Shown: positions 17,454 to 26,522 of the stretch, one piece after another
How positions within the stretch are numbered: the first letter of the stretch is position 1
How the letters are laid out: each line of letters starts with the position of its first letter
NCBI RefSeq assembly: GCF_026932795.1
Contig: NZ_JADPVH010000007.1
Location: forward strand, 29,291-93,290
Direction of reading: 5' to 3'
Length of the DNA stretch: 64,000 nt
Source: Paenarthrobacter sp. Z7-10
Lineage (GTDB): Bacteria > Actinomycetota > Actinomycetes > Actinomycetales > Micrococcaceae
Program-made: the position numbers and the translations under genes
The notes under the pieces: generated by a model
Told to the model about the DNA's origin: nothing
What the model saw: the letters and a program-made list of their open reading frames with translations, nothing else
Database searches by the model: none

Positions 17454-18836
17454 CTAAATGCTGTACCGCTCGCCCTCGTGGTCGCCCGGGTGCTCCCTTA
17501 CCAGCCCGGCGGCCAGGGTGTTGCCGTCCGTGGGGTCGATGACCAGGAACGCGCCGGTGCGGCGGTGGCGGGCGTAGGCCTCAACCGGCAGCGGCGAGGC
17601 CAGGCGCAGCTGGGCTGAGCCGATGTCGTTCAGTTCCAGGCTGGATGCTGGCTGCTCCCGGAAATTTTCCAGATCCAGTTTCCCGCTGATGACACGGACC
17701 AGCGCCTGCACCGTGCGGCTGCCGTGCTTGATCAGAACCTTGGCGCCTTCTCGCAAGGGTTTGGGCGAAAGCCAGCACAGTTCGCCGTAGAGGTCCTGGC
17801 TGGTTTCCGCGAAGGTGCCGGCGGCGGCGATCAGGTCCCCGCGGGCAACATCGATGTCGTCGGCGAGGCGCAGCGACACGGACTGCGGCGCGACCGCCCG
17901 CTGCAGTTCGGTGCCGGCAAAATCGATGCCGACGACGACGGTCGGCCGCCCGGAGGGCAGCACCGTCACTCGCTCGCCCACCTGGATGGCACCGGAAGCC
18001 ACCTGCCCTGCATAGGCGCGGTAATCACGGAAGGCCAAGCCGCCGTCGTCGTCCGCCAGCCCCGGCGCCAGCGCCCCCTGCGGCCGGATGACGGACTGGA
18101 CCGGGAACCGGAACGGCTCCAGCCCGCCCTCCAGGTCATCCGTCGTCGCCAGCGTTTCCAGGATTTCCAGCAGGCTGGGCCCTGCATACCAGGGCGTGCG
18201 CGGGGACGCCGCCACCACGTTGTCCCCCTCCAGCGCCGAAACCGGCACTACCAGCACGTCGGCCAGGCCCAGCTCGGCACCAACCTGACGGACGTTGGCT
18301 TCGATGCCGGCGAACACATCCTCGCTGTAGTCCACCAGGTCAATCTTGTTCACCGCGACCAGCACGTGCGGCACCCGCAGCAGGCGCAGCACGGACAGGT
18401 GCCGGCGGGTCTGCTCCAGCACGCCCTTGCGCGCGTCGATGAGCACGACGACGGCGTCCGCGGTGGACGCGCCGGTCACGGTGTTCTTGGTGTACTGAAC
18501 GTGACCGGGGCAGTCGGCCAGCACGAAGGAGCGGCGGTCCGTGGCGAAATAGCGGTAGGCCACGTCGATGGTGATGCCCTGCTCGCGCTCGGCGCGCAGC
18601 CCGTCGGTGAGCAGCGCCAGGTCGATCTTCTGGATGCCGGTGGCGTTTGCGCCGCCAAAGCCGCGGTCCGCGGAGGTGCGGGCGACGGCGTCGAGCTGGT
18701 CCGCCAGGATGGCCTTGCTGTCGTGCAGCAGCCGGCCCACCAGGGTGGATTTGCCGTCGTCGACGGAGCCGGCCGTGGCGAAGCGGAACAGGGTCGATTC
18801 GCCGAGTGCCGGCGGTGAGAGAAGTTGTGCGGTCAT
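17454..18836 (-). CDS. cysN: Sulfate adenylyltransferase GTPase subunit
   Basis: 460 residues with the EF-Tu-like GTPase motifs G1 GSVDDGKST, the QGITIDVAYRYF switch, G3 DCPGH and G4 NKID, then two beta-barrel domains. CysN hydrolyses GTP to drive ATP sulfurylase (CysD), which makes adenosine 5'-phosphosulfate from sulfate and ATP. No APS kinase domain is fused to its C-terminus, in agreement with the APS-type reductase encoded upstream. The start overlaps the cysD stop (ATGA). Confidence 0.95.
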   Translation of the reverse strand: MTAQLLSPPALGESTLFRFATAGSVDDGKSTLVGRLLHDSKAILADQLDAVARTSADRGFGGANATGIQKIDLALLTDGLRAEREQGITIDVAYRYFATDRRSFVLADCPGHVQYTKNTVTGASTADAVVVLIDARKGVLEQTRRHLSVLRLLRVPHVLVAVNKIDLVDYSEDVFAGIEANVRQVGAELGLADVLVVPVSALEGDNVVAASPRTPWYAGPSLLEILETLATTDDLEGGLEPFRFPVQSVIRPQGALAPGLADDDGGLAFRDYRAYAGQVASGAIQVGERVTVLPSGRPTVVVGIDFAGTELQRAVAPQSVSLRLADDIDVARGDLIAAAGTFAETSQDLYGELCWLSPKPLREGAKVLIKHGSRTVQALVRVISGKLDLENFREQPASSLELNDIGSAQLRLASPLPVEAYARHRRTGAFLVIDPTDGNTLAAGLVREHPGDHEGERYSI

Positions 18837-19948
18837 CAGAAGTAGCCGTCTTTCTTGCGGTCTTCCATGGCGGCCTCGGAGATGCGGTCATCGGCCCGGG
18901 TGGCGCCACGTTCGGTCAGGGTGGAAGCGGCGACCTCGACGACGACGGCGGCGGCATCGGCCGCCGCGGACTCGACGGCGCCGGTGCAGGACATGTCCCC
19001 CACCGTCCGGTAGCGCACCGTTTTGGTCACCACCTGCTCCTCCGGGCGCGGCTGAGACACGTCGCCGACCGCCCTCCACATGCCATCGCGGGCAAAGACC
19101 TCGCGTTCGTGGGCGTAGTACAGGCCGGGCAGCTCAATCCTCTCGCGCTCGATGTAGCGCCAGACGTCCAGTTCCGTCCAGTTGCTGATCGGGAACGCCC
19201 GGACGTGCTGTCCCACCGTGTGCCGGCCGTTGTACAGGTTCCACAATTCAGGTCGCTGGTTGCGTGGGTCCCACTGGCCGAATTCGTCGCGCAGGCTCAG
19301 GATGCGTTCCTTGGCCCGCGCCTTGTCCTCGTCGCGGCGGCCGCCGCCGAAGACGGCGTCGAACCGGTTAATTTTGATCGTGTCCAGCAGCGGCACCGTC
19401 TGCAGCGGGTTGCGGGTGCCATCCGCACGCTCGGCGAGTTCGCCACGGTCGATGTACTCCTGCACGCTGCCCACCACCAACCGCAGACCCAGCCGCTCCA
19501 CCGTGCGGTCGCGGAACTCGATGACTTCGGGGAAGTTGTGACCGGTATCCACGTGCAGCACCGGGAACGGCACCCGCCCCGGCCAGAAAGCCTTCGTGGC
19601 CAGATGCAGCATCAGCACCGAATCCTTGCCCCCGGAAAACAGCAGCGCCGGCCGCTCAAACTCCGCCACCACCTCGCGGATAATATGGATCGCCTCGGAC
19701 TCCAGCACGTCCAGCGAGGTCAGCCGCGTCGGTGCCGCCCCCGCTGGTGCGGCCCCGGGTGCCGCCTCCGCACCGAATGCCGCCCCCGCACCTTCGCCGC
19801 GCGGCTGATCTTCGATCAGCCCAGCGCGCGGCTCAGTCAGGCCCGATGCCACTCCCAGGGCGGCATTGGGTGCTGCGGCGGCGTCTGCGGGGGCGGCATC
19901 AGCGGTGGAGGTGGCCCCCGCCGAAACGATCGTCGTGGAAGTACTCAT
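18836..19948 (-). CDS. cysD: Sulfate adenylyltransferase subunit 2, with Ala/Pro-rich N-terminal extension
   Basis: The catalytic part begins near residue 75 (TRLTSLDVLESEAIHIIREV). It contains the PP-loop LLFSGGKDSVLMLHL, HVDTGHNFPE, the GGRRDEDKARAKER segment and the C-terminal GATRADDRISEAAMEDRKKDGYF, all diagnostic of CysD. The first ~74 residues are low-complexity Ala/Pro/Gly and absent from ordinary CysD, making it 370 rather than ~300 residues. I chose the ATG at 19948 because it overlaps the cysH stop (ATGA). A start nearer the conserved core is possible. Confidence 0.93.
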   Translation of the reverse strand: MSTSTTIVSAGATSTADAAPADAAAAPNAALGVASGLTEPRAGLIEDQPRGEGAGAAFGAEAAPGAAPAGAAPTRLTSLDVLESEAIHIIREVVAEFERPALLFSGGKDSVLMLHLATKAFWPGRVPFPVLHVDTGHNFPEVIEFRDRTVERLGLRLVVGSVQEYIDRGELAERADGTRNPLQTVPLLDTIKINRFDAVFGGGRRDEDKARAKERILSLRDEFGQWDPRNQRPELWNLYNGRHTVGQHVRAFPISNWTELDVWRYIERERIELPGLYYAHEREVFARDGMWRAVGDVSQPRPEEQVVTKTVRYRTVGDMSCTGAVESAAADAAAVVVEVAASTLTERGATRADDRISEAAMEDRKKDGYF

Positions 19949-20708
19949 ACGTGGAGCCCGCATTCTGTCTTGGAGGTGCCGGCCCAGCGGCCGGAACGGG
20001 GATCTTCGCCGGCGGCGACTTTCTTTGTGCAGGGAGCGCAGCCGATGGACGGATAGCCCTGCCCCAGCAGCGGATTGACGGGCAGGAGGTTGGCCTCGGA
20101 GTAGTCGACCACCTCATCGAAGGTCCACGTCACCAGCGGATTAATCTTGACGAGGCCGTTGTTGGCATCCCACGACACCAGCGGGGTGCCGGTCCGGGTG
20201 GGAGATTCTTCGCGGCGCACGCCGGTGAACCAGACTTCGTAGCCGACGAGGGACCTTTTCAGCGGTGCGACCTTACGCAGGGCACAGCACTGGCCGGGAT
20301 CGCGGGCGAAGAGGTCCTTGCCGAGGAGCGAATCCTGCTCGGCAACGGTCTTCGCCGGCAGGACGTCGACGACGTTCACGCGCAGGTTCGCGGCGACGGC
20401 GTTCCGCGTGGCACGGGTTTCCGGAAAGTGGTATCCGGTTCGAGGAAGAGCACGTCGATGCCGGGCAGTTGTTCTGCGACGAGGGCGGGCAGCACCGCGT
20501 CGGCCATGGAACACGCGACGGCGGCGCTCCGGACGGAGAACAAGCGCGCCACCCAGGCAATAACGTCGACGGCGGAGGCATTCCAGTCCAGTTCAGCGCT
20601 GCCCGCCGCGGCCAGTGCCCGCAGCTCATCGTCGCTGCGGCGCGGCGACGCGGTCGGGGCAGCATGGAGGAGCTCACGGGGCGGCACCGGAAACGAACCC
20701 GTACTCAC
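19945..20708 (-). pseudogene. cysH: Assimilatory APS/PAPS reductase, broken by a frameshift
   Basis: The two halves lie in different frames. The first half starts at the GTG at 20708 (overlapping the cysI TGA) and reads ...SMADAVLPALVAEQLPGI then DVLFLE. The second reads TGYHFPETRATRNAV... to the final TECGLHV. Joining them after FLE restores the family motif VLFLETGYHFPETR, so one base is missing near 20439-20440 (GAACC where GAAACC is expected). The CC, CxxC (GQCCAL, GCAPCT) and C-terminal ECGLHV cysteines mark the iron-sulfur APS-reductase type. The gene is either a pseudogene or intact with a sequencing error. The rest of the protein looks well conserved, which favours recent damage or error. 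Confidence 0.85.
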
Positions 20709-22501
20709 TGCAGGTCTCCTTCGTCCGCCGCGAGGGCCCATTCGGCGAATGTTTCGCCGTCGGCACGGCCGGCGATGTAGCTGCGCACGACACGTTCCAC
20801 GTAACCCGGCAACTCCTCCACTCTCACTTTCAGTCCGCGCACCGTCCGGCCCAACCCGGCTTCCCCGCGATCCACCGAAGCCAGCCCGCCGCCCAGATGG
20901 ACCTGAAAACCCGGGGTGGGATCGCCGTCGGGCGTTGGCAGCATCATGCCCTTCAGCCCGATATCCGCCGTCTGGATCCGGGCGCAGGAGTTGGGGCAGC
21001 CGTTGATGTTCAGTGCGATGGGCTGGGTGAGCTGGCCGCTGTCGACCAGGTCGGCCAGCCGCCGCTCCAGTTCGGTGATGGCGGCGGCGGCGGTGTCCTT
21101 GGTGTTGACGATGGCGAGCTTGCAGAATTCGATGCCGGTGCAGGCGATGGTGGAGCGGCGGAACAGGGACGGCCTGGCGCTCAGTCCCAGCTCGTCCAGT
21201 GCAGCCACCAACGGCTCCACCCGATCGGCCTGCACGTCCAGCACCACAATTTTTTGGTGCGGCGTGGTGCGCAGACGGTAGGAACCGTGCGCCTCCAGGA
21301 TGTCCGCGAGCGCGGTCAGCGTGCTTCCGGACAGCCGGCCAACCGTTGGCGTCGCGCCGATGAAGAACCGGCCATCCTTCTGCTCATGGATGCCCACATG
21401 GTCCCCCGGAGTGGACGGCTTGGGCGCCGCTGGACCGTCGGGCAGCCTGTGGCCGAGGTACTCATCTTCGAGCACCTGGCGGAACTTCCCGGGACCCCAA
21501 TCCGCCAGCAGGAATTTCAACCGCGCCTTGTTGCGCATCCGGCGGTACCCATAATCACGGAAAATGCTGGTCACGCCTACCCAGACATCGGCGGCAACCT
21601 CCGGGGCCACGAAAGCCCCCAGCCGCTGCGCCAGCATCGGATTGGTGGACAGCGCACCGCCCACCCAGAGGTCATAGCCGGCGCCCAGTTCCGGGTGGAC
21701 CACGCCCACCAGGGACACATCGTTGATCTCGTGCACCACATCCTGGGACGGGTGGCCGGTGATGGCCGTTTTGTATTTGCGCGGCAGGTTGGCAAAGTCG
21801 GGATCACCGATGAACCGATCGCTCAATTCGCGGATCAGGTCGGTTGGGTCAAGGATTTCGTCCTTGGCGATGCCGGCCACCGGGCTGCCCAGGATCACGC
21901 GCGGAACGTCGCCGCAGGCCTCGGTGGTGGACAGTCCGACGGATTCGAGCCGGCGCCAGATTTCCGGCACGTTCTCGATCTCAATCCAGTGCAGCTGGAT
22001 GTTCTGCCGGTCCGTCAGGTCCGCGGAACCGCGGGCGAAGTCGGTGGAGATTCCGCCGATCACACGCAGCTGCTCCGTCCTCAGCGCGCCGCCGTCGATC
22101 CGGATCCGCAGCATGAAATAGCGGTCCTCGAGGTCGTGCGGCTCCAGCGTGGCGGTTTTGCCGCCATCGATGCCCTGCCGGCGCTGCGTGTACAGACCCC
22201 ACCAGCGGAACCGGCCGTGCAGGTCATCGCTGCTGATGCTGTCAAAACCCTGCTCCGCGTAGATCGTCTCGATCCGCGTCCGGCAGCTAAGTCCGCCGTC
22301 CTCCTGTTTCCACACCTCGTTGGCGTTCAGCGGGGCAGTGCCGTCCACCTTCCACTGACCGTGCGGCTTGGCCGCCGGCCGGGAGGCGCGCACGGCGTTC
22401 CGGGACGGAATGTGGTCCGGGTTCCGGTCAGCTTCGCTGGCGTCGGTGACATGGTTTCGGATGGACTCTGAGGTCGCTCCGGCTAGAGCTGTCTTCGTCA
22501 T
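20705..22501 (-). CDS. cysI: Ferredoxin-dependent sulfite (nitrite/sulfite) reductase
   Basis: 598 residues, close to the size of actinobacterial Sir/NirA proteins. It has RQNIQLHWIEIENVPEIWRRLE in the first half, the repeat HQKIVVLDV in the second, and the siroheme-[4Fe-4S] ligands in ACTGIEFCKLA and NGCPNSCAR. It reduces sulfite to sulfide with electrons from ferredoxin. It is the first gene of the cysI-H-D-N run, and its stop overlaps the cysH GTG. The N-terminal ~45 residues are poorly conserved, and the ATG at 22501 has no clear ribosome binding site, so translation might start further in or be leaderless. Confidence 0.94.
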   Translation of the reverse strand: MTKTALAGATSESIRNHVTDASEADRNPDHIPSRNAVRASRPAAKPHGQWKVDGTAPLNANEVWKQEDGGLSCRTRIETIYAEQGFDSISSDDLHGRFRWWGLYTQRRQGIDGGKTATLEPHDLEDRYFMLRIRIDGGALRTEQLRVIGGISTDFARGSADLTDRQNIQLHWIEIENVPEIWRRLESVGLSTTEACGDVPRVILGSPVAGIAKDEILDPTDLIRELSDRFIGDPDFANLPRKYKTAITGHPSQDVVHEINDVSLVGVVHPELGAGYDLWVGGALSTNPMLAQRLGAFVAPEVAADVWVGVTSIFRDYGYRRMRNKARLKFLLADWGPGKFRQVLEDEYLGHRLPDGPAAPKPSTPGDHVGIHEQKDGRFFIGATPTVGRLSGSTLTALADILEAHGSYRLRTTPHQKIVVLDVQADRVEPLVAALDELGLSARPSLFRRSTIACTGIEFCKLAIVNTKDTAAAAITELERRLADLVDSGQLTQPIALNINGCPNSCARIQTADIGLKGMMLPTPDGDPTPGFQVHLGGGLASVDRGEAGLGRTVRGLKVRVEELPGYVERVVRSYIAGRADGETFAEWALAADEGDLQ

Positions 22502-22625
22502 GTCTAGAGACTAGGGCGGCCAGCGCGTCCACCGCGGCGGAAGCGAAACCCAAGGTCACCTGCGGCAACAAATCGTCACATGACTCATCTGGCGCGCGCG
22601 GACAGTCACCCGACCGGGCTGTTCC

Positions 22626-23306
22626 CTAATCGATGTACCGCAGTCCCGCAGCCTCGAGCGGTTCGCGCATGGAATACATGTCCAGGCCAAGCTCGCCCGC
22701 GGCGAACCTGCGCCGCTTGCCCTCCTCATTGGCTGCCCGCACGCGTGCCGCCTCGGCCACCGTGCCGGCACGGTCGGCTGGCACGACGACGACGCCGTCA
22801 ACGTCCGCGATCACCACGTCACCAGGATTAACCAGCGCGTTCGCGCAAATGACGGGAACATTGACCGATCCCAGCGTCGCCTTGATGGTTCCCTTGGCAT
22901 TGATCGCGCGGCTGAAGACCGGAAAGTCCATCTCTTCCAGTGCTGTCACGTCGCGGCACCCCCCGTCGATGACAAGACCCACGCCGCCGCGGGCGCTGAC
23001 CGACGTCGCCAGCAGCTCCCCGAAGAATCCGTCCTCGCACTCGGTAGTGCAGGCGGCGACGAGGATGTCGCCGGGTTCCAGCTGCTCGGCTGCCACATGC
23101 AGCATCCAGTTATCTCCTGGCTGGAGCAGCACTGTCACGGCGGTGCCGCAGAACCTGGCGCCAGAGTACACCGGCCGAATGTAGGGGCGCATCAGGCCCA
23201 GCCCCATTGCCTCATGAATGGTGCTGACGCCAAACTCCGCCAGCGCTTCGACGTGCGCGCGTGCGGGACGGTTAATACTGCGGTAGACAACTCCAAGTTC
23301 CTGCAT
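22626..23306 (-). CDS. RraA-like aldolase/decarboxylase
   Basis: 226 residues in the RraA/HMG-CHA aldolase fold. Visible motifs are [10 protein letters not shown], the phosphate/carboxylate pocket region [29 protein letters not shown] and [17 protein letters not shown]. The RGxxGxVxDGxxRD pattern contains the Arg and Asp that bind pyruvate and magnesium in 4-carboxy-4-hydroxy-2-oxoadipate aldolases. Those enzymes split oxo-acids of aromatic catabolism and decarboxylate oxaloacetate. RraA itself, the RNase E inhibitor, is shorter. The start has a strong AAAGGAGGAAG. Its substrate cannot be told from the neighbours, which are sulfur genes. Confidence 0.85.
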   Translation of the reverse strand: MQELGVVYRSINRPARAHVEALAEFGVSTIHEAMGLGLMRPYIRPVYSGARFCGTAVTVLLQPGDNWMLHVAAEQLEPGDILVAACTTECEDGFFGELLATSVSARGGVGLVIDGGCRDVTALEEMDFPVFSRAINAKGTIKATLGSVNVPVICANALVNPGDVVIADVDGVVVVPADRAGTVAEAARVRAANEEGKRRRFAAGELGLDMYSMREPLEAAGLRYID

Positions 23307-23362
23307 CAGCGTCTTCCTCCTTTAGTTGGTCAGCGGCCCTGCTGCTTCAGAAAGCGTGCCGA

Positions 23363-23395
23363 GGCAGGATTCCTTAAGCCGAGGACTTCCCTGCC
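23363..23395 (-). terminator. Candidate stem-loop after the chelatase gene
   Basis: GGCAGG at 23363-23368 and CCTGCC at 23390-23395 can pair, with weaker inner pairing. It sits between the chelatase stop and the RraA-like gene on the same strand. There is no clear U-tract, so this is tentative. Confidence 0.35.
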
Positions 23396-23404
23396 GGCCG
23401 GTTC

Positions 23405-24136
23405 CTACCGGGCCAGGGCTGCTCGGTAGCGCTCCACAACCAACTCCGCCAGAGCGGACGACCCGCCCCCGGCCGGTTGGTCTGGGCCTTTTTGGCCCGC
23501 CTGCAGCAGCGGCCCGGCAACGGCGTCCCCACCGGCCTTGAGCAGCTGCTGGTGGAAGAATCCCGGCGCAAGGAGGTAGCTGGCAATAACGACCCGCGCG
23601 AACCCTTCCGCCCGCAGCCCGGCAACGGCGTCCGGCACAGCGGGTTCGGCGCTGGCTCCGTACCCGATTCCGATCCGGTTCGGAATGAGGCTGCCCAACA
23701 GTCGGGCCATCTCCCGGACGTCCTCATCCGCGTCCGGGACGGAAGATCCAGCGGCGGCCAGCACGACGCCGTCGTCCGCTTCCAAACCAGCGGCCAGCAG
23801 GCGATCGTGAAGCAGCCGCGCCAGCTGCGGATCCGGGCCCAGCGGCGCCGCCGCTTTCAGCTCTGGCCGGCTGGCGACCGCGCGCGCGATGTCCACTTGA
23901 ACGTGGTAGCCGACGGAGAGCAGCAAGGGCACGACGACGGCGGGGGTACCCGCGGGTAGGGCTGCGATCACCTCGGTCAATGCCGGGTGCTGAACGTCAA
24001 CATAAGCCTCCAGCACGTTCAGACCCGGCTGCTGGGCGGCAACCGCCGCCCGGAGTTGGAAGAGACGCTGCTGGCCGTCCCCGCTGCGGGTGCCGTGGGC
24101 GCACGCAATGAGGACCGGGGCCGTCGTCGGGCTCAT
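23405..24136 (-). CDS. Sirohydrochlorin chelatase (SirB/CbiX family)
   Basis: The 243-residue protein opens with LIACAHGTRSGDGQ (metal-binding His of the family) and has VVVPLLLSVGYHVQVDIA in the first half. A second, diverged CbiX-like half has VVIASYLLAPGFFHQQL with a second His. It should insert iron into sirohydrochlorin to finish siroheme, complementing the Met8-CobA fusion at 12.9-14.3 kb and serving the sulfite reductase. Its ATG overlaps the stop of the upstream ABC-2 permease gene, which is an unrelated function placed in the same transcript. Confidence 0.88.
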   Translation of the reverse strand: MSPTTAPVLIACAHGTRSGDGQQRLFQLRAAVAAQQPGLNVLEAYVDVQHPALTEVIAALPAGTPAVVVPLLLSVGYHVQVDIARAVASRPELKAAAPLGPDPQLARLLHDRLLAAGLEADDGVVLAAAGSSVPDADEDVREMARLLGSLIPNRIGIGYGASAEPAVPDAVAGLRAEGFARVVIASYLLAPGFFHQQLLKAGGDAVAGPLLQAGQKGPDQPAGGGSSALAELVVERYRAALAR

Positions 24137-25425
24137 CGGACGGGCTGGCTGTTGCTGTTGGCGGCCATCCGGGCAGAACCGGCTGCAGCAGCGGCCGCCG
24201 GAACGTGGCGGTTCTTGCCAAACGCCGTCCGCAGCGAAAGCTTGCGCGAGTATTCAATGGAGCCGTAGCGGAACAGATGCACGGCAAGGCGCAGCGCGAT
24301 GAAGCCCAGCACAAAGAGCTCCACGATCACCACGATTGATTCCACCGGGCTCAGCGATCCAAAGGCATTGCGCAGCATGGCCGTGACAGGTGCGGACATC
24401 GGAAAATAGGTAAAAATCTGCACGATGATGGCCTGCGGATCGCTGATCACCAGGCTGACGATGTAGAACGGTACGAAGATCAGCGCCATGATGGGTCCGA
24501 ATACGGTTCCGGCCTCCTTGACCGAGGGCATCACGGCACCGATCGCCACCAGCACCCCGGTGAACAGGATGAATCCCCCCACCAGCAGCAGCACGCCCAC
24601 AATCATCGGTCCCGGCTGCAGCGTCAGGTGCGACAGGTCAAAGTCCGGAATATTGAGTTTGCTCCGGAAAAGCAGGTAGCCGAGGACCGTCGGTGTGCTG
24701 AAAACCAGCATCTGCAGCAGGCCCACCAGGAACAGCGAAATGACCTTTCCCACCACCAAAGTGGTGGGATTGAGGGTGGTCAGGATCATTTCAGTGACCC
24801 TGTTTTCCTTTTCCTCCAGCGTGGAGGAGAGCATCTGGTTGGCCAGCAGGATGATTGTGACATAAAAGACCACCAGGCACAGCAGCGGCGGCACCACCGT
24901 CCCCAGGCCACCGGACTCCGCACCGTCCTTGTAGGTTTTGGTGTCGGTCTGGAAGTCCCCTTGGATCAGTGCCGCCAGTTGCGGCGATCCGACTTTCTGC
25001 TGCGCGGACAGCACCAGCAGCTGCTTGGCGACGGCATCGTAGGCGCCGTTCTTGAAAATGCCCTTGTCCTTGCCGTACACGGCGACGGTGTCCTGCGTCG
25101 GGTCCTGGGGATAGGCGAAGAACGCGTCGAGTTTGCCGTCCTTAACGGCGGCGATGGCCGCCACTGGATCCGGCGCCGCGGTTCCGCCGAAGGAGGCGGC
25201 GAGCTCGGGGCTGATCAGGTGCGAGGAGTCCGAATAGCTGAATGCCAGCTTGTCGTTCTTCTGGGCGTCGGCGGTGCTGCTGGTGGCGGAGTTACTCAGG
25301 TACACCAGGCCAAAGACGATGCCCAGGATGATCGGAATGGCCAGGGTGGCAATCCAGAACCGGCGCTTTTTGACCGTGCGCAGGAATTCGAAGGACACCA
25401 CGGTGCGCAGATTGTGCCGGCCCAT
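24133..25425 (-). CDS. ABC-2 type permease, NatB-like
   Basis: 430 residues. A short N-terminal VVSFEFLRTVKKRRFW segment and helix 1 are followed by a ~140-residue extracytoplasmic domain (residues ~45-175) and then five or six clustered helices from about residue 180. The segment SSTLEEKENRVTEMILTTLNPTTLVVGK is the signature loop of NatB/YhaP permeases. The partner ATPase is directly upstream, 2 bp away. It likely exports sodium or an unknown substrate. The ATGA overlap with the chelatase gene downstream suggests co-translation. Confidence 0.9.
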   Translation of the reverse strand: MGRHNLRTVVSFEFLRTVKKRRFWIATLAIPIILGIVFGLVYLSNSATSSTADAQKNDKLAFSYSDSSHLISPELAASFGGTAAPDPVAAIAAVKDGKLDAFFAYPQDPTQDTVAVYGKDKGIFKNGAYDAVAKQLLVLSAQQKVGSPQLAALIQGDFQTDTKTYKDGAESGGLGTVVPPLLCLVVFYVTIILLANQMLSSTLEEKENRVTEMILTTLNPTTLVVGKVISLFLVGLLQMLVFSTPTVLGYLLFRSKLNIPDFDLSHLTLQPGPMIVGVLLLVGGFILFTGVLVAIGAVMPSVKEAGTVFGPIMALIFVPFYIVSLVISDPQAIIVQIFTYFPMSAPVTAMLRNAFGSLSPVESIVVIVELFVLGFIALRLAVHLFRYGSIEYSRKLSLRTAFGKNRHVPAAAAAAGSARMAANSNSQPVR

Positions 25426-25427
25426 GA

Positions 25428-26408
25428 CTAGTTCCCTTTCGTTCCGGCAGGAACCGGTGCGGATCCGGCCGCATGGTCCGCCTCACCGTAAACTTGGATG
25501 AAAATGTCCTCGAGCGATCTTTTGGCGGCAACAAAACCGCGGACCGTGACGCTGGCCTCAATCAGCGAGCGCAGGACGTCGGCCTCATCAACGCCGTCGT
25601 GCAGGGCCAGCTCGGCGTAATTCGTTTCGCGCAGCACCACGTCATACGCCGACGACGGCGGAACCGTTCCGGCGTAGCGCAGCCGCACGGTGCGCCCACC
25701 ATACTGGTTCTGGACTTCGTCGATGGTGCCGTAGGCCTCCGCCTCGCCGTCCTTCAGCAGCACGATGCGGTCGCAGAGGCGCTCAACCTCCTCCATCTGG
25801 TGTGTCACCATCACCACGGTTGCGCCGGCTTTCTTCCGATCCTCGATGATGTCCATCAGCAGCCTCCGGTTCACCGGATCAAACCCCTTGGTGGGTTCAT
25901 CCAGGATCAGCAGCTCTGGGTCGTTCATAATGGTCACGCCCAACTGGATTTTTTGCTGCTGGCCGCCGGAGAGCTTGTCGAGCCGCACGGTGGCCTTGTC
26001 CGCGAGATCCACCCGGTCCAGATATCCACAGGAATATTCCTTGGCTGCCTGTGCCGTCAGGCCCTTGAGCCGCCCGAAATACACCATGACATCAAGGACG
26101 GATTCCTTTTTGTACAGGCCGCGTTCCTCCGGCAGATACCCCAGTCTGGCGCCATAGGTATCCGAAAAGACCCTGCCATCAATGTGCAGAGTGCCCGCGG
26201 TGGGACGATAGATGCCCAGCAGTGCCCGGATCGTCGTCGTCTTGCCCGAGCCGTTGCTGCCCAGGAAGCCGAACGTCTCTCCGCGGTGAACATCGAAGGA
26301 CAAATCCCGGATAACCGTCTGAGCGCCAAAGTCCATCCGGAAGCCTTCAATGTGCACCAGTGGTTCGCCCTGGGTCTGTACCGAAGTACCTGTCCGCACC
26401 GATGTCAT
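25428..26408 (-). CDS. ABC transporter ATP-binding protein, NatA-like
   Basis: 326 residues: Walker A GSNGSGKTT, EERGLYKKESVLDVMVYF, signature LSGGQQQKIQLG, Walker B LLILDEPTKGFDP and H-loop VTHQ. A C-terminal domain (~residues 220-310) ends in SLEDIFIQVYGE, as in the NatA/YhaQ branch. It powers the permease downstream. The start is the ATG at 26408, and the plus-strand YadS-like gene begins 115 bp away, so the region between is a divergent promoter. Confidence 0.92.
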   Translation of the reverse strand: MTSVRTGTSVQTQGEPLVHIEGFRMDFGAQTVIRDLSFDVHRGETFGFLGSNGSGKTTTIRALLGIYRPTAGTLHIDGRVFSDTYGARLGYLPEERGLYKKESVLDVMVYFGRLKGLTAQAAKEYSCGYLDRVDLADKATVRLDKLSGGQQQKIQLGVTIMNDPELLILDEPTKGFDPVNRRLLMDIIEDRKKAGATVVMVTHQMEEVERLCDRIVLLKDGEAEAYGTIDEVQNQYGGRTVRLRYAGTVPPSSAYDVVLRETNYAELALHDGVDEADVLRSLIEASVTVRGFVAAKRSLEDIFIQVYGEADHAAGSAPVPAGTKGN

Positions 26409-26522
26409 TGGCCCAGCTTAGCGAGGGCACCCGGAAGCCGCCGGATCTGCGCCGCAGCCGGCGCGCGCCGTAGGCTTGCAGCGAACCAACCACGGTTCCC
26501 TGGAGGAATCGGAGCACAGGCC

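Noticed and set aside
20615..22471. A 618-codon open frame on the plus strand opposite cysI
   Set aside because: It is the complement of a gene with clear siroheme and iron-sulfur motifs, has no recognisable domain, and is typical of antisense frames in very GC-rich DNA. The same holds for long opposite frames at 11287-12900, 413-2029, 40765-42117 and 25473-26520.
22495..22515. CTAG-AGA-CTAG palindrome just before the cysI start as a sulfur-regulator operator
   Set aside because: It is too short and does not match the methionine/cysteine repressor site pattern I know (TAGAC-N6-GTCTA); chance is likely.
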